Below are positions 1 through 8,258 of a stretch of 29,551 bases of DNA, piece after piece. Both the position numbers and the translations under genes were made by a program. This DNA is from Treponema sp. GTDB taxonomy: Bacteria > Spirochaetota > Spirochaetia > Treponematales > Treponemataceae. The stretch lies in assembly GCA_031290005.1 (NCBI GenBank), contig JAITOJ010000134.1, positions 1 to 29,551 on the forward strand, in the 5' to 3' direction. The notes beneath the pieces were generated by a model, which was not told the origin of the DNA, made no database searches, and saw nothing but the letters and a program-made list of their open reading frames with translations. Position 1 is the first letter of the stretch. Each line of letters opens with the position of its first letter.

Positions 1-15
1 ACGCATTTTCTTCAT
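1..15 (-). CDS. start of a protein gene running off the window (partial)
   Basis: Only the first five codons are inside the window, reading M-K-K-M-R on the minus strand. The start is supported by a good ribosome binding site, GAGGAG, 7 nt before the ATG. The basic start could be the beginning of a signal peptide, but nothing about the product can be read. It lies 136 nt downstream of the GH13 gene on the same strand, so it may be the next member of the starch locus; a sugar-uptake component would fit, but that is a guess. Confidence 0.6.
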
Positions 16-88
16 ACTCTAACTCCTCAAAAGTTATATTTAAAAAATCCCCGAATACCATATCCAGGAAATTTTTTACACGATAGAG

Positions 89-118
89 GAGCTTGCAAAA
101 CCTCAGTTTTACAAGCTC
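89..118 (-). other. long stem-loop in the leader of the last gene
   Basis: A 13-bp stem (one G-U pair when read as RNA on the minus strand) closes a 4-nt loop: GAGCTTGTAAAAC pairs with GTTTTGCAAGCTC. It lies between the stop of the GH13 gene and the ribosome binding site of the partial gene at 1-15. No U-tract follows it directly, so it is not a textbook terminator. It could be an mRNA-stabilising or processing hairpin within a polycistronic message, or an attenuator. Confidence 0.55.
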
Positions 119-124
119 AGCGCC

Positions 125-143
125 AAAAAGGGCCGATTCCCTT
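125..143 (-). terminator. weak terminator-like hairpin after the GH13 gene
   Basis: On the minus strand a 5-bp stem AAGGG/CCCTT with a 6-nt loop is followed by a short run of T, starting about 8 nt after the GH13 stop codon. The stem is short, so termination would be partial at best. Confidence 0.3.
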
Positions 144-151
144 ACAGCCCG

Positions 152-1702
152 CTAAATCCGCCAAACCGCGAAGCTCTGCCCCTCCAAAGCGCAGAGGCCG
201 TTCTCAAGACTGCCCTGCCCAATAGCATAGATCGTCTCTCCAGAAAGGGATACCCGCGCCGCGGCCCTGTTGCCGCCGGGATTTACCGCCAGAAGCAGGG
301 AACCCCGGCGATAGATAAAGGGCAGCGAATCGGCGTGGAGTATCTCCAGATTCGGCTTTCCCCGTAAATCCCCCTCCGTGTTACGCAGGCGGAGCAGGGC
401 CTTTACCGTGTTCAGGAGCGAATCAGGCTCCTTCTCCTGGGCCTCCACGCTGGGGGCGCCCTCCTCCGCGTCCACGGGGAGGTAGAGCTTATCCGGCGGC
501 GCCGCTGAAAAGCCCTTGTTTTTGCCTTCCGTCCACGGCATGGGCGTCCGTGAGCCTGTCCGGGTATACCCCCCTTCCCTGGACTTCACGTTAAGGTAGC
601 GCATACCGATCTCATCACCATAATATAAAAAGGGAACCCCCGGCAAGGTAAAGAGTACCGCGTAAGCCAGGGCCAATTCCGTGCGGGTTAGGGTAAAACC
701 CAGACGGCAGGTGTCGTGGTTGCCGGTGATCAGGCTGATAAAGCCGGTGTTTTTTGTTTCTTCATACCAGGGCAGGTAGTTGTCAAGGAAGCGGCGGATA
801 TCGGCGTTTGCGTCTTTTTTGAAGAAGCTGTTGTCGTTGACCGGGCGGCCTTCGCCATCCAGGGTATAATCCCTAAGCAGTGTCTTATAGCCCCGCCCGT
901 CGTGGTCAAGGAGAAAGTCCGCGTGAAAGCCCGCGTGAAGCGCCTGGGGGGGATTGCTCCATTCGGACACCAGTACCGCTTCCGGGTAATCGGCGTCAAG
1001 CATGGCGCGGATGTTCCGCCACACCGCGGAGGTCGCGCTTTTTTGGCCGTCATCGTTCTTCACAAGGGAATCGGCCATGTCCACCCGGAACCCATCGGCG
1101 CCCCGGTCCAGCCAAAAGCGGATAATGTCCTTGAGGGCCTCACGGGTAGCGATACTGTCAGGGTGGTCAACGGGAAGCTGCCATGGTGCGGTGGGATTCA
1201 AAAAGCCGAAGTTAAGGGCCGGCTGACACTTGAAAAAGTTGATGACATAGGAGCCGTTCCGCTCCGCTTCCCCGGCAATAAACCGCATCCCTTCAACACC
1301 CCAGGTTATCCAGTTGTCGGTCCAGATGTAGCGGTTCCGGTATTCGTTGGGTTCCGCCTTTTTGCTCTCGGTAAACCAGGCGTGTTCCTCGGAGGTGTGA
1401 CCGGGGACAAGATCCAGCAGCACATGGACGCCCTTTTTGTGGGTCTCTTTAAAAAGCAATACAAGATCCTCGTTGGTCCCGTAACGGGGGGCAACCTTTT
1501 TATAATCGCGCACGTCGTAACCGGCGTCCTTAAAAGGTGAATCAAAACAGGGATTAATCCAGAGAGCGTTGCAGCCAAGTTCCCGAATGTAATCCAGTTT
1601 TTGGATAATCCCCTTAATGTCGCCGATCCCGTCGCCATTCGTATCATAAAACGATTGGGGATAAATCTCATAAAAAACCGCGTCCTCTAACCATTGAGGC
1701 AT
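152..1702 (-). CDS. GH13 alpha-glucosidase-like enzyme, cytoplasmic
   Basis: A 516-residue alpha-amylase-family hydrolase that probably cuts glucose from maltodextrins or isomalto-oligosaccharides inside the cell; no signal peptide is visible. The (beta/alpha)8 barrel begins at once with FYEIYPQSFYDTNGDG. Catalytic residues are visible: nucleophile D208 in GFRVDMAD, acid/base E247 in VLVSEW, and transition-state stabiliser D330 in TGNHDT. The C-terminal 90 residues fit the usual beta-sandwich. In conserved region I the usual Asn before His is Gly101 (LVPGHT). The start at 1702 has AAGGAGA six bases upstream; a longer reading frame to 1783 only adds a low-complexity IEIEIEI stretch. The gene follows the pullulanase after 87 nt with no terminator, so it is likely co-transcribed. 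Exact specificity (alpha-1,4, alpha-1,6 or a transglycosylase) cannot be read. Confidence 0.88.
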   Translation of the reverse strand: MPQWLEDAVFYEIYPQSFYDTNGDGIGDIKGIIQKLDYIRELGCNALWINPCFDSPFKDAGYDVRDYKKVAPRYGTNEDLVLLFKETHKKGVHVLLDLVPGHTSEEHAWFTESKKAEPNEYRNRYIWTDNWITWGVEGMRFIAGEAERNGSYVINFFKCQPALNFGFLNPTAPWQLPVDHPDSIATREALKDIIRFWLDRGADGFRVDMADSLVKNDDGQKSATSAVWRNIRAMLDADYPEAVLVSEWSNPPQALHAGFHADFLLDHDGRGYKTLLRDYTLDGEGRPVNDNSFFKKDANADIRRFLDNYLPWYEETKNTGFISLITGNHDTCRLGFTLTRTELALAYAVLFTLPGVPFLYYGDEIGMRYLNVKSREGGYTRTGSRTPMPWTEGKNKGFSAAPPDKLYLPVDAEEGAPSVEAQEKEPDSLLNTVKALLRLRNTEGDLRGKPNLEILHADSLPFIYRRGSLLLAVNPGGNRAAARVSLSGETIYAIGQGSLENGLCALEGQSFAVWRI

Positions 1703-1789
1703 TGATGTTCTCCTTGCTATTTCAATTTCAATTTCTATCGTTTTCTCTATATTAAGAGTTTGTCGGGCTTTCACCCATACCAAGCTCTT

Positions 1790-3838
1790 TCAATCGTGCA
1801 AAACCACCAGGGAAAGGGGCTGCACGGTAACAGTTCCGGTAAGTTCCCGTATGGTATCGACACCGGCCCTTTCGGCGTCTACCACCTGATACCACACGCC
1901 ACTTGGGAGGCTCAGGGTTTTTGGCGCGGCATTGTCGGCGCCGTTGTAGGCGACAAAAATCGTCCGCCACGCGTCGCCGTTAGCGTTGTCTTTGAGCCTG
2001 AAGGACACCACATTATCCCGCGGCGGATTTTCCAGCGGAATGTCCAGTTTTGCGTCTATATCAGCTTTGCTGTCCATGCGAAACGCGGGATGCGCCTTTC
2101 GCAGCCTGATAAGCCCCGCGTAGTACTGAACCACTTCCCGGTATTTCCCGGCGTTTTCCCAGCGTATACGGTTAGTGCTGTCGGGACTGGCGTAGCTGTT
2201 GTGATCGCCCAACTTGGAGCGCAGCATCTCGTCCCCGGCCTGAAAGAAGGGTATGCCCTGGGAAGTAAGCACAATGCCGTTTGCAAGCAGCACGGACTTT
2301 ACCGCGTAGCTTGCGAAGAGTGGTTCGCTGCTGTTGATCTTGTTGTAGGGGTCGTGGTACAGGGTATCCCGGCTCGCGCCAAAGGACATGCTGATCTTGT
2401 CCCACAGGTTCAGGTTGTCGTGGGCGGTAACGTAGTTCACGCTCTCGCCGGCGCGGGCGGTGAATTCATAGATCGCGCCCTTGACGCCGTTCACTATATC
2501 CCATTCCCGGCCGCTCTGGCCGGTGGCAAAACCCTTTGAGCCGTCATCACTGCCGCCCTTGATTGCCCCCCGGATATTGTCGTTAAAAACGGCAAATTGC
2601 TTGTCCTTCTGGGCGCCTTTGTTGGTCTGGAGGTTCGCGGCAAGCACCGAGCCCCCCGCCTGCCAGGGCTCCCCGTAGATAAGGATGCTCTGGTCAACTT
2701 CGGCGCGTACTTCTTGTACAAGCTGTTCCATGGTGGGGGTGTCGATAAGGCCCATAAGGTCAAAGCGGAAGCCGTCGATGTTGTATTCCCGCGCCCAGTA
2801 TGTACAGGAATCGATGATGTATTTCCGCACCATCGGGCGCTCTGTGGCGACTTCGTTGCCGCAGCCCGATCCGTTGGACAGGGCGCCGGAAGCGGTAGTC
2901 CGGTAGAAATAGCCGGGAACCAGCCGCTCAAAAGGCCCCTCTTGCACAGAAGCGGTATGGTTGTAAACCACGTCCATGATCACCCGGATACCCGCGTCAT
3001 GCAGGGCCTGTACCATCCGCTTAAATTCGATGATCCGGGCTTTGGGATCCCGCGCGTCCGTGGCATAGGAGCCTTCGGGGACATTGTAATGCTGGGGATC
3101 GTAACCCCAGTTAAATTGATTGTTCGCGTTAAGTTCGTCGATGGAAGCAAAGTCAAAAACAGGCAGCAGATGTACGTGGGTAATGCCCAGGTTTTTAAGG
3201 TGATCGATGCCGGTAGGGTCGCCCGCGCTGTTTTGGGTTCCCGTTTCGGTAAAAGCCAGAAATTTCCCCCTGTGTGTCATGCCCGAATTGCTGTCAATGG
3301 AAAAGTCCCGCATATGCAGCTCGTAAATTATGGCATCCTGCCAGTTGGTAGAAAAAGCCGGCTTTTCCGCGGGCTTCCAGCCGGGGGGGTTGGTATCGGC
3401 CAGGTCAATAATTGCCATGCGCTGGCCGTTGGCGGATACGGCTTTGGCATAGGGGTCGGGGGCATAGCGCTGGCTTCCATTGCTCAGGGTAACGCGGTAC
3501 AGGTAATACTTACCCGCCAGATTTTCCGGTATGGAAACCGACCATACCCCGGTTCCTGAATCTTTTGCCATGGGGTACAGGGCATCGGTGCGGTTATCCG
3601 TTACTTTACCGCTTGAGTTGTAGGTTCCGGGGTCTTCATACAGGGCTACGGACACGGACCCGGCGGCAGGGGACCAGACTTTGAACACGCTCCTGTCCGC
3701 CTGCCAGATAAGCCCCAAATCGCTTTCACTGTAATAGAAATCGTCCAGACCTTTCGGCTCCTCCTCCACAGAGGCAGGGCAGCCGAATAGAACCACTATC
3801 GCGCTTATTAAGGCAGCGATAACCACGCTATGCTTCAC
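1790..3838 (-). CDS. pulA: type I pullulanase lipoprotein without CBM41
   Basis: A 682-residue debranching enzyme of GH13 subfamily 14, cutting alpha-1,6 bonds in pullulan and branched starch fragments. The signal peptide ends in a lipobox LFGC with Cys20, so it is predicted to be membrane-anchored. A CBM48-like N-terminal domain (about 40-160, FKVWSPAAGSVSVALY) precedes the barrel. The type I pullulanase hallmark is present as FNWGYDP. Catalytic residues are D360 (GFRFDLMG), E390 (YGEPW) and D474 (AHDN). The start codon is GTG with a weak AGGG-type site; it gives a complete signal peptide. It lies 12 nt after the upstream pullulanase stop, so the two are surely one transcript. The two enzymes share long nearly identical catalytic stretches, evidence of a tandem duplication; this copy lacks the CBM41 module of its neighbour. 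Confidence 0.93.
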   Translation of the reverse strand: MKHSVVIAALISAIVVLFGCPASVEEEPKGLDDFYYSESDLGLIWQADRSVFKVWSPAAGSVSVALYEDPGTYNSSGKVTDNRTDALYPMAKDSGTGVWSVSIPENLAGKYYLYRVTLSNGSQRYAPDPYAKAVSANGQRMAIIDLADTNPPGWKPAEKPAFSTNWQDAIIYELHMRDFSIDSNSGMTHRGKFLAFTETGTQNSAGDPTGIDHLKNLGITHVHLLPVFDFASIDELNANNQFNWGYDPQHYNVPEGSYATDARDPKARIIEFKRMVQALHDAGIRVIMDVVYNHTASVQEGPFERLVPGYFYRTTASGALSNGSGCGNEVATERPMVRKYIIDSCTYWAREYNIDGFRFDLMGLIDTPTMEQLVQEVRAEVDQSILIYGEPWQAGGSVLAANLQTNKGAQKDKQFAVFNDNIRGAIKGGSDDGSKGFATGQSGREWDIVNGVKGAIYEFTARAGESVNYVTAHDNLNLWDKISMSFGASRDTLYHDPYNKINSSEPLFASYAVKSVLLANGIVLTSQGIPFFQAGDEMLRSKLGDHNSYASPDSTNRIRWENAGKYREVVQYYAGLIRLRKAHPAFRMDSKADIDAKLDIPLENPPRDNVVSFRLKDNANGDAWRTIFVAYNGADNAAPKTLSLPSGVWYQVVDAERAGVDTIRELTGTVTVQPLSLVVLHD

Positions 3839-3850
3839 GATATCCGTTCC

Positions 3851-6481
3851 CTACTGGTAGAGTACCGCCATACTAAAGGACGGCAGGGTAACGGTTCCGG
3901 TGACATCCCCCAGGGTATCGGTTCCGGCCTTTTCGGCGTTTACCGTCTGATGCCACGCCCCGGCTCCGGGCAGATCCAGGGTTTTCGCCGCGCTTCCGGC
4001 GTTGTAGGCCACAAAAACAGTGCGCCATGCATCCCCCGAAGGCGTTCCGTCCACCGTAAAGGATACGAGTTTGTTCTGGGCGGACAGAACCGTTATGTTG
4101 TCCATTTCGGCCTTGCTGTCCATCCTGAACGCGGGGTGCGCCTTTCTGAGCTTGATAAGCCCCGCGTAGTACTGAACCACCTCCCGGTATTTCCCGGCGT
4201 TTTCCCAGCGTATGCGGTTGACGTTGTCGGGACTGGAATAGCTGTTATGGTCGCCCAACTTGGAGCGCAGCATCTCGTCACCGGCCTGGAAGAAGGGTAT
4301 GCCCTGAGAGGTAAGCACAATGCCGTTGGCAAGCAGCACGGACTTTACCGCGTTGTTTTCAAGGAGAGGCTTATCCTTCGCTATCAGGCTGTAGGGGTCG
4401 TGTGCGAGGTCCTTGGCGCCCAGAGAAAGACTGATCTTGTCCCAGAGGTTCAGATTGTCGTGGGCGGTAACGTAATTGATGCTTTCACTGGCGCGGTCGG
4501 CAAAGCCGTCCACGGAACCCCTGACGCCGTTTACAATGCCCTTTTCGGTGTTATCCTGGCCGGTGGCAAAGCCCTTCGACGCGTCATCTGTGCCGCCTTT
4601 AATGGAACCACGGATACGGTCGTTGAATATGGCGATACCCATACCCCGCTGGCCGCCAACGCCGGTCTGTTGCAGAGACGGAAGCACCGAGCCTCCCGCC
4701 TGCCAGGGTTCGCCGTAGATGATGAGGGAGGGGGTGTCGCGGCGTACCGTTTCCGCCACCTGACGCATGGTTTCCCGGTCGATGATGGCCATAAGGTCAA
4801 AGCGGTAGCCGTCGATGTTGTATTCCTTTGCCCAGTACACGCAGGAATCGACGATGAACTTCCGCACCATGGGCCGCTCGGAGGCCACTTCGTTGCCGCA
4901 GCCCGATCCGTTGGACAGGGAGCCGTTATCGGTAGTCCGGTAGTAATAGCCCGGCACCATGGACTCAAAGGGACCGCCGCCGGTGGTGTAGGTGTGATTG
5001 TAGACCACGTCCATCACTACCCGGATTCCGGCGTTGTGCAGGGACTGTACCATCTCTTTGAATTCCCGTATCCGCGCTTTGGGATCCGCGGGGTTGGTGG
5101 AATAGGAACCTTCCGGCACATTGTAATTCTGGGGATCGTAGCCCCAGTTGAACTTCGCGTCTGTTGACGCGGGATCATCGACGGTAAGTTCGTTAAGCGA
5201 GGCAAAGTCATAGCTGGGCAGCAGGTGTACGTGGGTAACGCCAAGGTTCACCAGGTGATCAACACCGGTGGCGGCTCCCGCGCTGTTTTTGGTTCCCCGC
5301 TCGGTAAAGGCGAGGAACTTGCCCTTGTTCTTCATGCCCGAATCTTCATCAAGGGAGAAGTCCCGTACATGCAATTCGTATAACACCGCGTCCTGCCACT
5401 TCCCGGAGAAAGCCGGTTTTGTACCGGGCCGCCAGGCCGCGGGGTTGGTGTCCGCGAGGTTCAGCACAAAGGCGCGCTGCCCATTGGTCGACACCGCTTT
5501 GGCATAGGGGTCAACGCCCCAGTTTACCTTACCGCCGGCAAACTCAACGCGGTAGAGGTAGTACTTTCCCGCAAGATCGCCGCTTACCGCTACGGACCAT
5601 ACGCCCGTAGCCGCGTCCCGTTCCATGGGGGAAAGGTTCTCCGTAACGTTGTCCGTTACCTTGCCGCCTGAGTTATAGGTTCCGGCATCGTCGTATAAGG
5701 CCACCGATACTGACGCCGCTGTGGGCGCCCAGACCTTAAAGCCGCTTTGAGCGGCGCTGTAGCTTAGGCCAAGATCGCTGCCCTCATAAACATAGCTGTC
5801 CAGGATGTTCCGCATGGTCACTTCTTTATCAGTGAAGCCGCCGCTTTCGTCCCGCAGGATAATCAGCTTTGAAGGGTCGGTAATCCTGTCCGTAAGGGTG
5901 ATGCGTACCTGCCGGTCGTTTTTACCCTGAACGGCGGTTCCCGCCAGTTTTTTCTCACCGTCATACACGACAAAAGCCCCGAAATTTTTCGGCGCTTTTA
6001 AGAGGGCTGCCGTTACGGTATCCGGGCTGTCCGCTACGGCAAACAGGATGGGCATAGTGTTGACATTGGGCTTTTCCGTATACAGCGCGGGATCACCCTG
6101 TACCACCCATACTTCCTTTGCGCCGGTAAACCGGTCGTCCGGAGTGTCCTTTTCGGCCCAGTCATTGCCGCCCGATTTTCTTCTCACAATCAAGCCAAAA
6201 ACCTCTACTTCTCCCGGCACGTTAATACGCGTCGTAACAAACCCGTCTTTACCGGGCTTACTGAACTCAAACCCCCCGCCGTCACCGTTAGGGACTGAGG
6301 GCCAGACCCAGACGTTCCACCCGGCATAATCTTTATTATACCGGTAATAATGAACCAAGAGGGAATAATTCCCACGGGAAGCCGCATCCACATTCGCGCA
6401 ACCAATCAGCATTGCTATACCGGAAAACAACATTGCCGCCGCAATACACCAGGCACAAAAAATCTTCTTTGCGTTTTTCAT
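3851..6481 (-). CDS. pulA: type I pullulanase lipoprotein with N-terminal CBM41
   Basis: An 876-residue pullulanase anchored as a lipoprotein (LIGC, Cys28). Domains in order: signal peptide 1-27, CBM41 starch-binding module about 36-135 (LLVHYYRYNKDYAGWNVWVW), a pullulanase N2-like Ig domain about 140-225, a CBM48-like domain about 235-350, and a GH13_14 barrel with FNWGYDP. Catalytic residues are D562 (GYRFDLMA), E591 (YGEPW) and D675 (AHDN). ATG at 6481 is chosen because the protein then starts with a normal KNAKK signal peptide and a GGAG lies 12 nt upstream; starts at 6490 and 6499 are possible but have poorer spacing. It is followed 12 nt later by the second pullulanase. The CBM41 should hold the enzyme on insoluble or large glucans at the cell surface while side chains are removed. 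Confidence 0.93.
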   Translation of the reverse strand: MKNAKKIFCAWCIAAAMLFSGIAMLIGCANVDAASRGNYSLLVHYYRYNKDYAGWNVWVWPSVPNGDGGGFEFSKPGKDGFVTTRINVPGEVEVFGLIVRRKSGGNDWAEKDTPDDRFTGAKEVWVVQGDPALYTEKPNVNTMPILFAVADSPDTVTAALLKAPKNFGAFVVYDGEKKLAGTAVQGKNDRQVRITLTDRITDPSKLIILRDESGGFTDKEVTMRNILDSYVYEGSDLGLSYSAAQSGFKVWAPTAASVSVALYDDAGTYNSGGKVTDNVTENLSPMERDAATGVWSVAVSGDLAGKYYLYRVEFAGGKVNWGVDPYAKAVSTNGQRAFVLNLADTNPAAWRPGTKPAFSGKWQDAVLYELHVRDFSLDEDSGMKNKGKFLAFTERGTKNSAGAATGVDHLVNLGVTHVHLLPSYDFASLNELTVDDPASTDAKFNWGYDPQNYNVPEGSYSTNPADPKARIREFKEMVQSLHNAGIRVVMDVVYNHTYTTGGGPFESMVPGYYYRTTDNGSLSNGSGCGNEVASERPMVRKFIVDSCVYWAKEYNIDGYRFDLMAIIDRETMRQVAETVRRDTPSLIIYGEPWQAGGSVLPSLQQTGVGGQRGMGIAIFNDRIRGSIKGGTDDASKGFATGQDNTEKGIVNGVRGSVDGFADRASESINYVTAHDNLNLWDKISLSLGAKDLAHDPYSLIAKDKPLLENNAVKSVLLANGIVLTSQGIPFFQAGDEMLRSKLGDHNSYSSPDNVNRIRWENAGKYREVVQYYAGLIKLRKAHPAFRMDSKAEMDNITVLSAQNKLVSFTVDGTPSGDAWRTVFVAYNAGSAAKTLDLPGAGAWHQTVNAEKAGTDTLGDVTGTVTLPSFSMAVLYQ

Positions 6482-6560
6482 CGTTATCATTATCTCCATA
6501 AGTAAAAAAACGCCCGATCAGGAAAACGCGAGGTTCCCGCAACCGGACGGATAAGGCGTG

Positions 6561-6959
6561 TTATTTTATTGCCGGCTTTGCCGTGTACACTGTGGGATCG
6601 CCGGAGAGCAGCCAGATCTCTTTGGCGCGGGAGAACCGGTCGTCGGCAATGTCCTTATCGGACCAGCCGTCGCCGCCCTGCCTGACGATAAAGCCGATCT
6701 CGGTTACAAAAGAGGCCATGGGGATGCCGGAGGTAACAAAACCATCTGCGCCCGCCGAACCAAACGCGTAGCCCTGCCCTTCCTCGTTAGGCTCGGAGGG
6801 CCAGACCCAGAGGTCCCAATTGGAATAATCCCCGTCGGCCCGGTAGTAGTGAATCACTACGGAGCCTTCTCCGCCGTCTTCGGGCAGACGACTCGCGCAG
6901 GAAGCCGCCCCAAAGAGCAGCGCCGCAACAGCAAGTAGAACCAATACTTTTGCTTTCAT
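6561..6959 (-). CDS. free-standing CBM41 starch-binding lipoprotein
   Basis: A 132-residue protein consisting only of a lipoprotein signal peptide (AASC, Cys21) and one CBM41 (pullulanase-associated) module. The module begins VVIHYYRADGDYSNWDLWVW and matches the N-terminal module of the adjacent pullulanase along its whole length, including the shared W-x-V/L-W-V-W-P-S core and the DDRF and YTxKP motifs. CBM41 normally occurs fused to a pullulanase, so an independent one is unusual. The frame is intact with a good AGGAGA ribosome binding site, which argues for a working glucan-binding surface protein rather than a broken pullulanase. It lies 9 nt after the CBM6/35-like gene and 79 nt before the pullulanase, so it belongs to the same operon. 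Confidence 0.88.
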   Translation of the reverse strand: MKAKVLVLLAVAALLFGAASCASRLPEDGGEGSVVIHYYRADGDYSNWDLWVWPSEPNEEGQGYAFGSAGADGFVTSGIPMASFVTEIGFIVRQGGDGWSDKDIADDRFSRAKEIWLLSGDPTVYTAKPAIK

Positions 6960-6968
6960 GTTCTTCTC

Positions 6969-7520
6969 CTATTTAAAAAGATAGATGGTATCGATGTGGA
7001 TCCAGTTGCCGTCACTGGCGTTCTGAATACGCAGTTTGTCCCCGCCCTTGAGGGTAAGTCCCGTTGCGGGGGTAAAAACCTGGAGGTACTGGGGATCTTC
7101 CATTTCCCATTCATGACCGTCCCGGTAGTAGTCCACGGTTTTGGTTACGGGGCTGCCGCCGTCGGCATTGACGGTAACGGAAACTTCGCCCGATTCGCTG
7201 CCGCTCCAGGCCAGGGTAACGCCGTAAGCGCCCGCCTCAACTCCGGCGGGAACCGTTACTTCCACATAGCCCTGGGAATACCCGATGTTCTTCACGTAAC
7301 CCGCGCCGCTGGCGATGAAGCTGTTCGTAAAGACAGCCGGTTCGTCCCCGCCGTTTCCATAGGTGTGGAGGTCGCCGTCTTCGGCTTCTATTTTCGCCAC
7401 CACTTCGCCACCAATTTCCTCAGCGTCCGCCGCTTTAAGGCTGACGCAGGAAACCATCACCGCCCCAACAAGCAGGGCCGCCGCCGCAATCGCGGCGAAT
7501 GTTCCAATTCTTGCCTTCAT
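6969..7520 (-). CDS. CBM6/CBM35-like carbohydrate-binding lipoprotein (copy 2)
   Basis: A 183-residue protein with a lipoprotein signal peptide (VMVSC, Cys25) and a single beta-sandwich module of the CBM6/CBM35 type. Evidence is the IEAEDG opening, the glycine-rich GYVEVTVP and LAWSG strands, and the closing W-I-H-I-D-x-I-Y-L strand that is typical of that superfamily. It is clearly a paralogue of the gene just upstream (IEAEDG/MEAEDG, SQGYVEVTVPA/KQGYVLLTVPA, IRIQNA in both). It has no catalytic domain, so it should act as a surface sugar-capture protein. GAGGAG lies about 9 nt before the ATG. The assignment to CBM6 versus CBM35, and the ligand, cannot be settled from sequence reading alone; its operon points to alpha-glucan. 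Confidence 0.75.
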   Translation of the reverse strand: MKARIGTFAAIAAAALLVGAVMVSCVSLKAADAEEIGGEVVAKIEAEDGDLHTYGNGGDEPAVFTNSFIASGAGYVKNIGYSQGYVEVTVPAGVEAGAYGVTLAWSGSESGEVSVTVNADGGSPVTKTVDYYRDGHEWEMEDPQYLQVFTPATGLTLKGGDKLRIQNASDGNWIHIDTIYLFK

Positions 7521-7561
7521 TCTTTTCTTCTCCTCATAAATGTTTTTTTTAACAACAGACG

Positions 7562-7578
7562 GTTACGTTTGGCGTAAC
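7562..7578 (-). other. inverted repeat between the two CBM lipoprotein genes
   Basis: GTTACG and CGTAAC form perfect 6-bp arms around a 5-nt spacer, in the 81-nt gap between the two paralogous CBM genes and directly after a TTGACA sequence on the minus strand. It could be a partial terminator, a processing hairpin that sets expression ratios, or an operator. No good -10 box stands at the right distance from that TTGACA. Confidence 0.4.
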
Positions 7579-7601
7579 TGTCAATTATTTATACCTTTAG
7601 T

Positions 7602-8243
7602 TTAGTTGCCGACAGCCTGAGTGTATAGATACATCACATCCAAATGGAGCCACGCGGCCGTTTTGGCCTCTGAATCGTCACCCGGAAGCTTTGCGTTCTG
7701 GATGCGGATTGTGTCCCCGCCCTTGATTTTGATCCCCCGGTCTTTTAATTCCGTAACCTTCATATACTGAGGGAGGGACATATCCCACTCGCCCTCACCA
7801 TGAATAGGATTCGGGTGGGAGTATTCCTTCTCGATCGGATCACGGTCGTTGATATAGATCGCGACTGTACCTGTTTTGCTGCCACTCCAAACCAGCGTGA
7901 GGCCGTAATCGCCCTCTGGAACTTCGGCGGGGACCGTCAGGAGTACATAGCCCTGTTTCGCGCCGATCTCTTTAACAAATTTCCCGCCGCTGGCGTTTCC
8001 GCTGTTATGGACTTCGGGATCTTTGCCATCGTTAACAAGCTTTCCATCTTCGGCTTCCATAGTCCATATCGGCTTGTCCGGATCGCTCCCCAGTATTTTG
8101 GGAAGCACCGTTTTCATCATTTCTTCCTGGGGCGGCAAATCCTCCCAAGTTGTGGGGCATCCGGCCAGAATTACCGGAATGGAAAATACCGCGCAAGAAA
8201 TAAGCGCTTTTATGCTAAACCGGTTTTTGGTATTCATGTTCAT
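7602..8243 (-). CDS. CBM6/CBM35-like carbohydrate-binding lipoprotein (copy 1)
   Basis: A 213-residue lipoprotein (LAGC, Cys29) with a roughly 35-residue polar linker and then one CBM6/CBM35-like module from MEAEDG to the closing WLHLDVMYLY. It is the longer paralogue of the next gene; the extra length is the linker after the lipid anchor and a loop rich in acidic residues near PGDDSEAK. It has no hydrolase motif. AGGAGG sits six bases before the ATG, a strong site. The gene begins 15 nt after the end of the beta-barrel gene, so the barrel and this binding lipoprotein are translated from one message and may work together at the outer membrane. The substrate is inferred from the operon only. 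Confidence 0.75.
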   Translation of the reverse strand: MNMNTKNRFSIKALISCAVFSIPVILAGCPTTWEDLPPQEEMMKTVLPKILGSDPDKPIWTMEAEDGKLVNDGKDPEVHNSGNASGGKFVKEIGAKQGYVLLTVPAEVPEGDYGLTLVWSGSKTGTVAIYINDRDPIEKEYSHPNPIHGEGEWDMSLPQYMKVTELKDRGIKIKGGDTIRIQNAKLPGDDSEAKTAAWLHLDVMYLYTQAVGN

Positions 8244-8258
8244 TTTGTTCCTCCTGTA

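Noticed and set aside
1703..1783. An N-terminal extension of the GH13 glucosidase
   Set aside because: The extra 27 residues are low complexity, lack a ribosome binding site and lie upstream of the clear AAGGAGA site for the ATG at 1702.
3830..5167. A 445-codon plus-strand open frame opposite the CBM41 pullulanase
   Set aside because: It mirrors conserved pullulanase codons in antisense, has no recognisable domain and no supported start.
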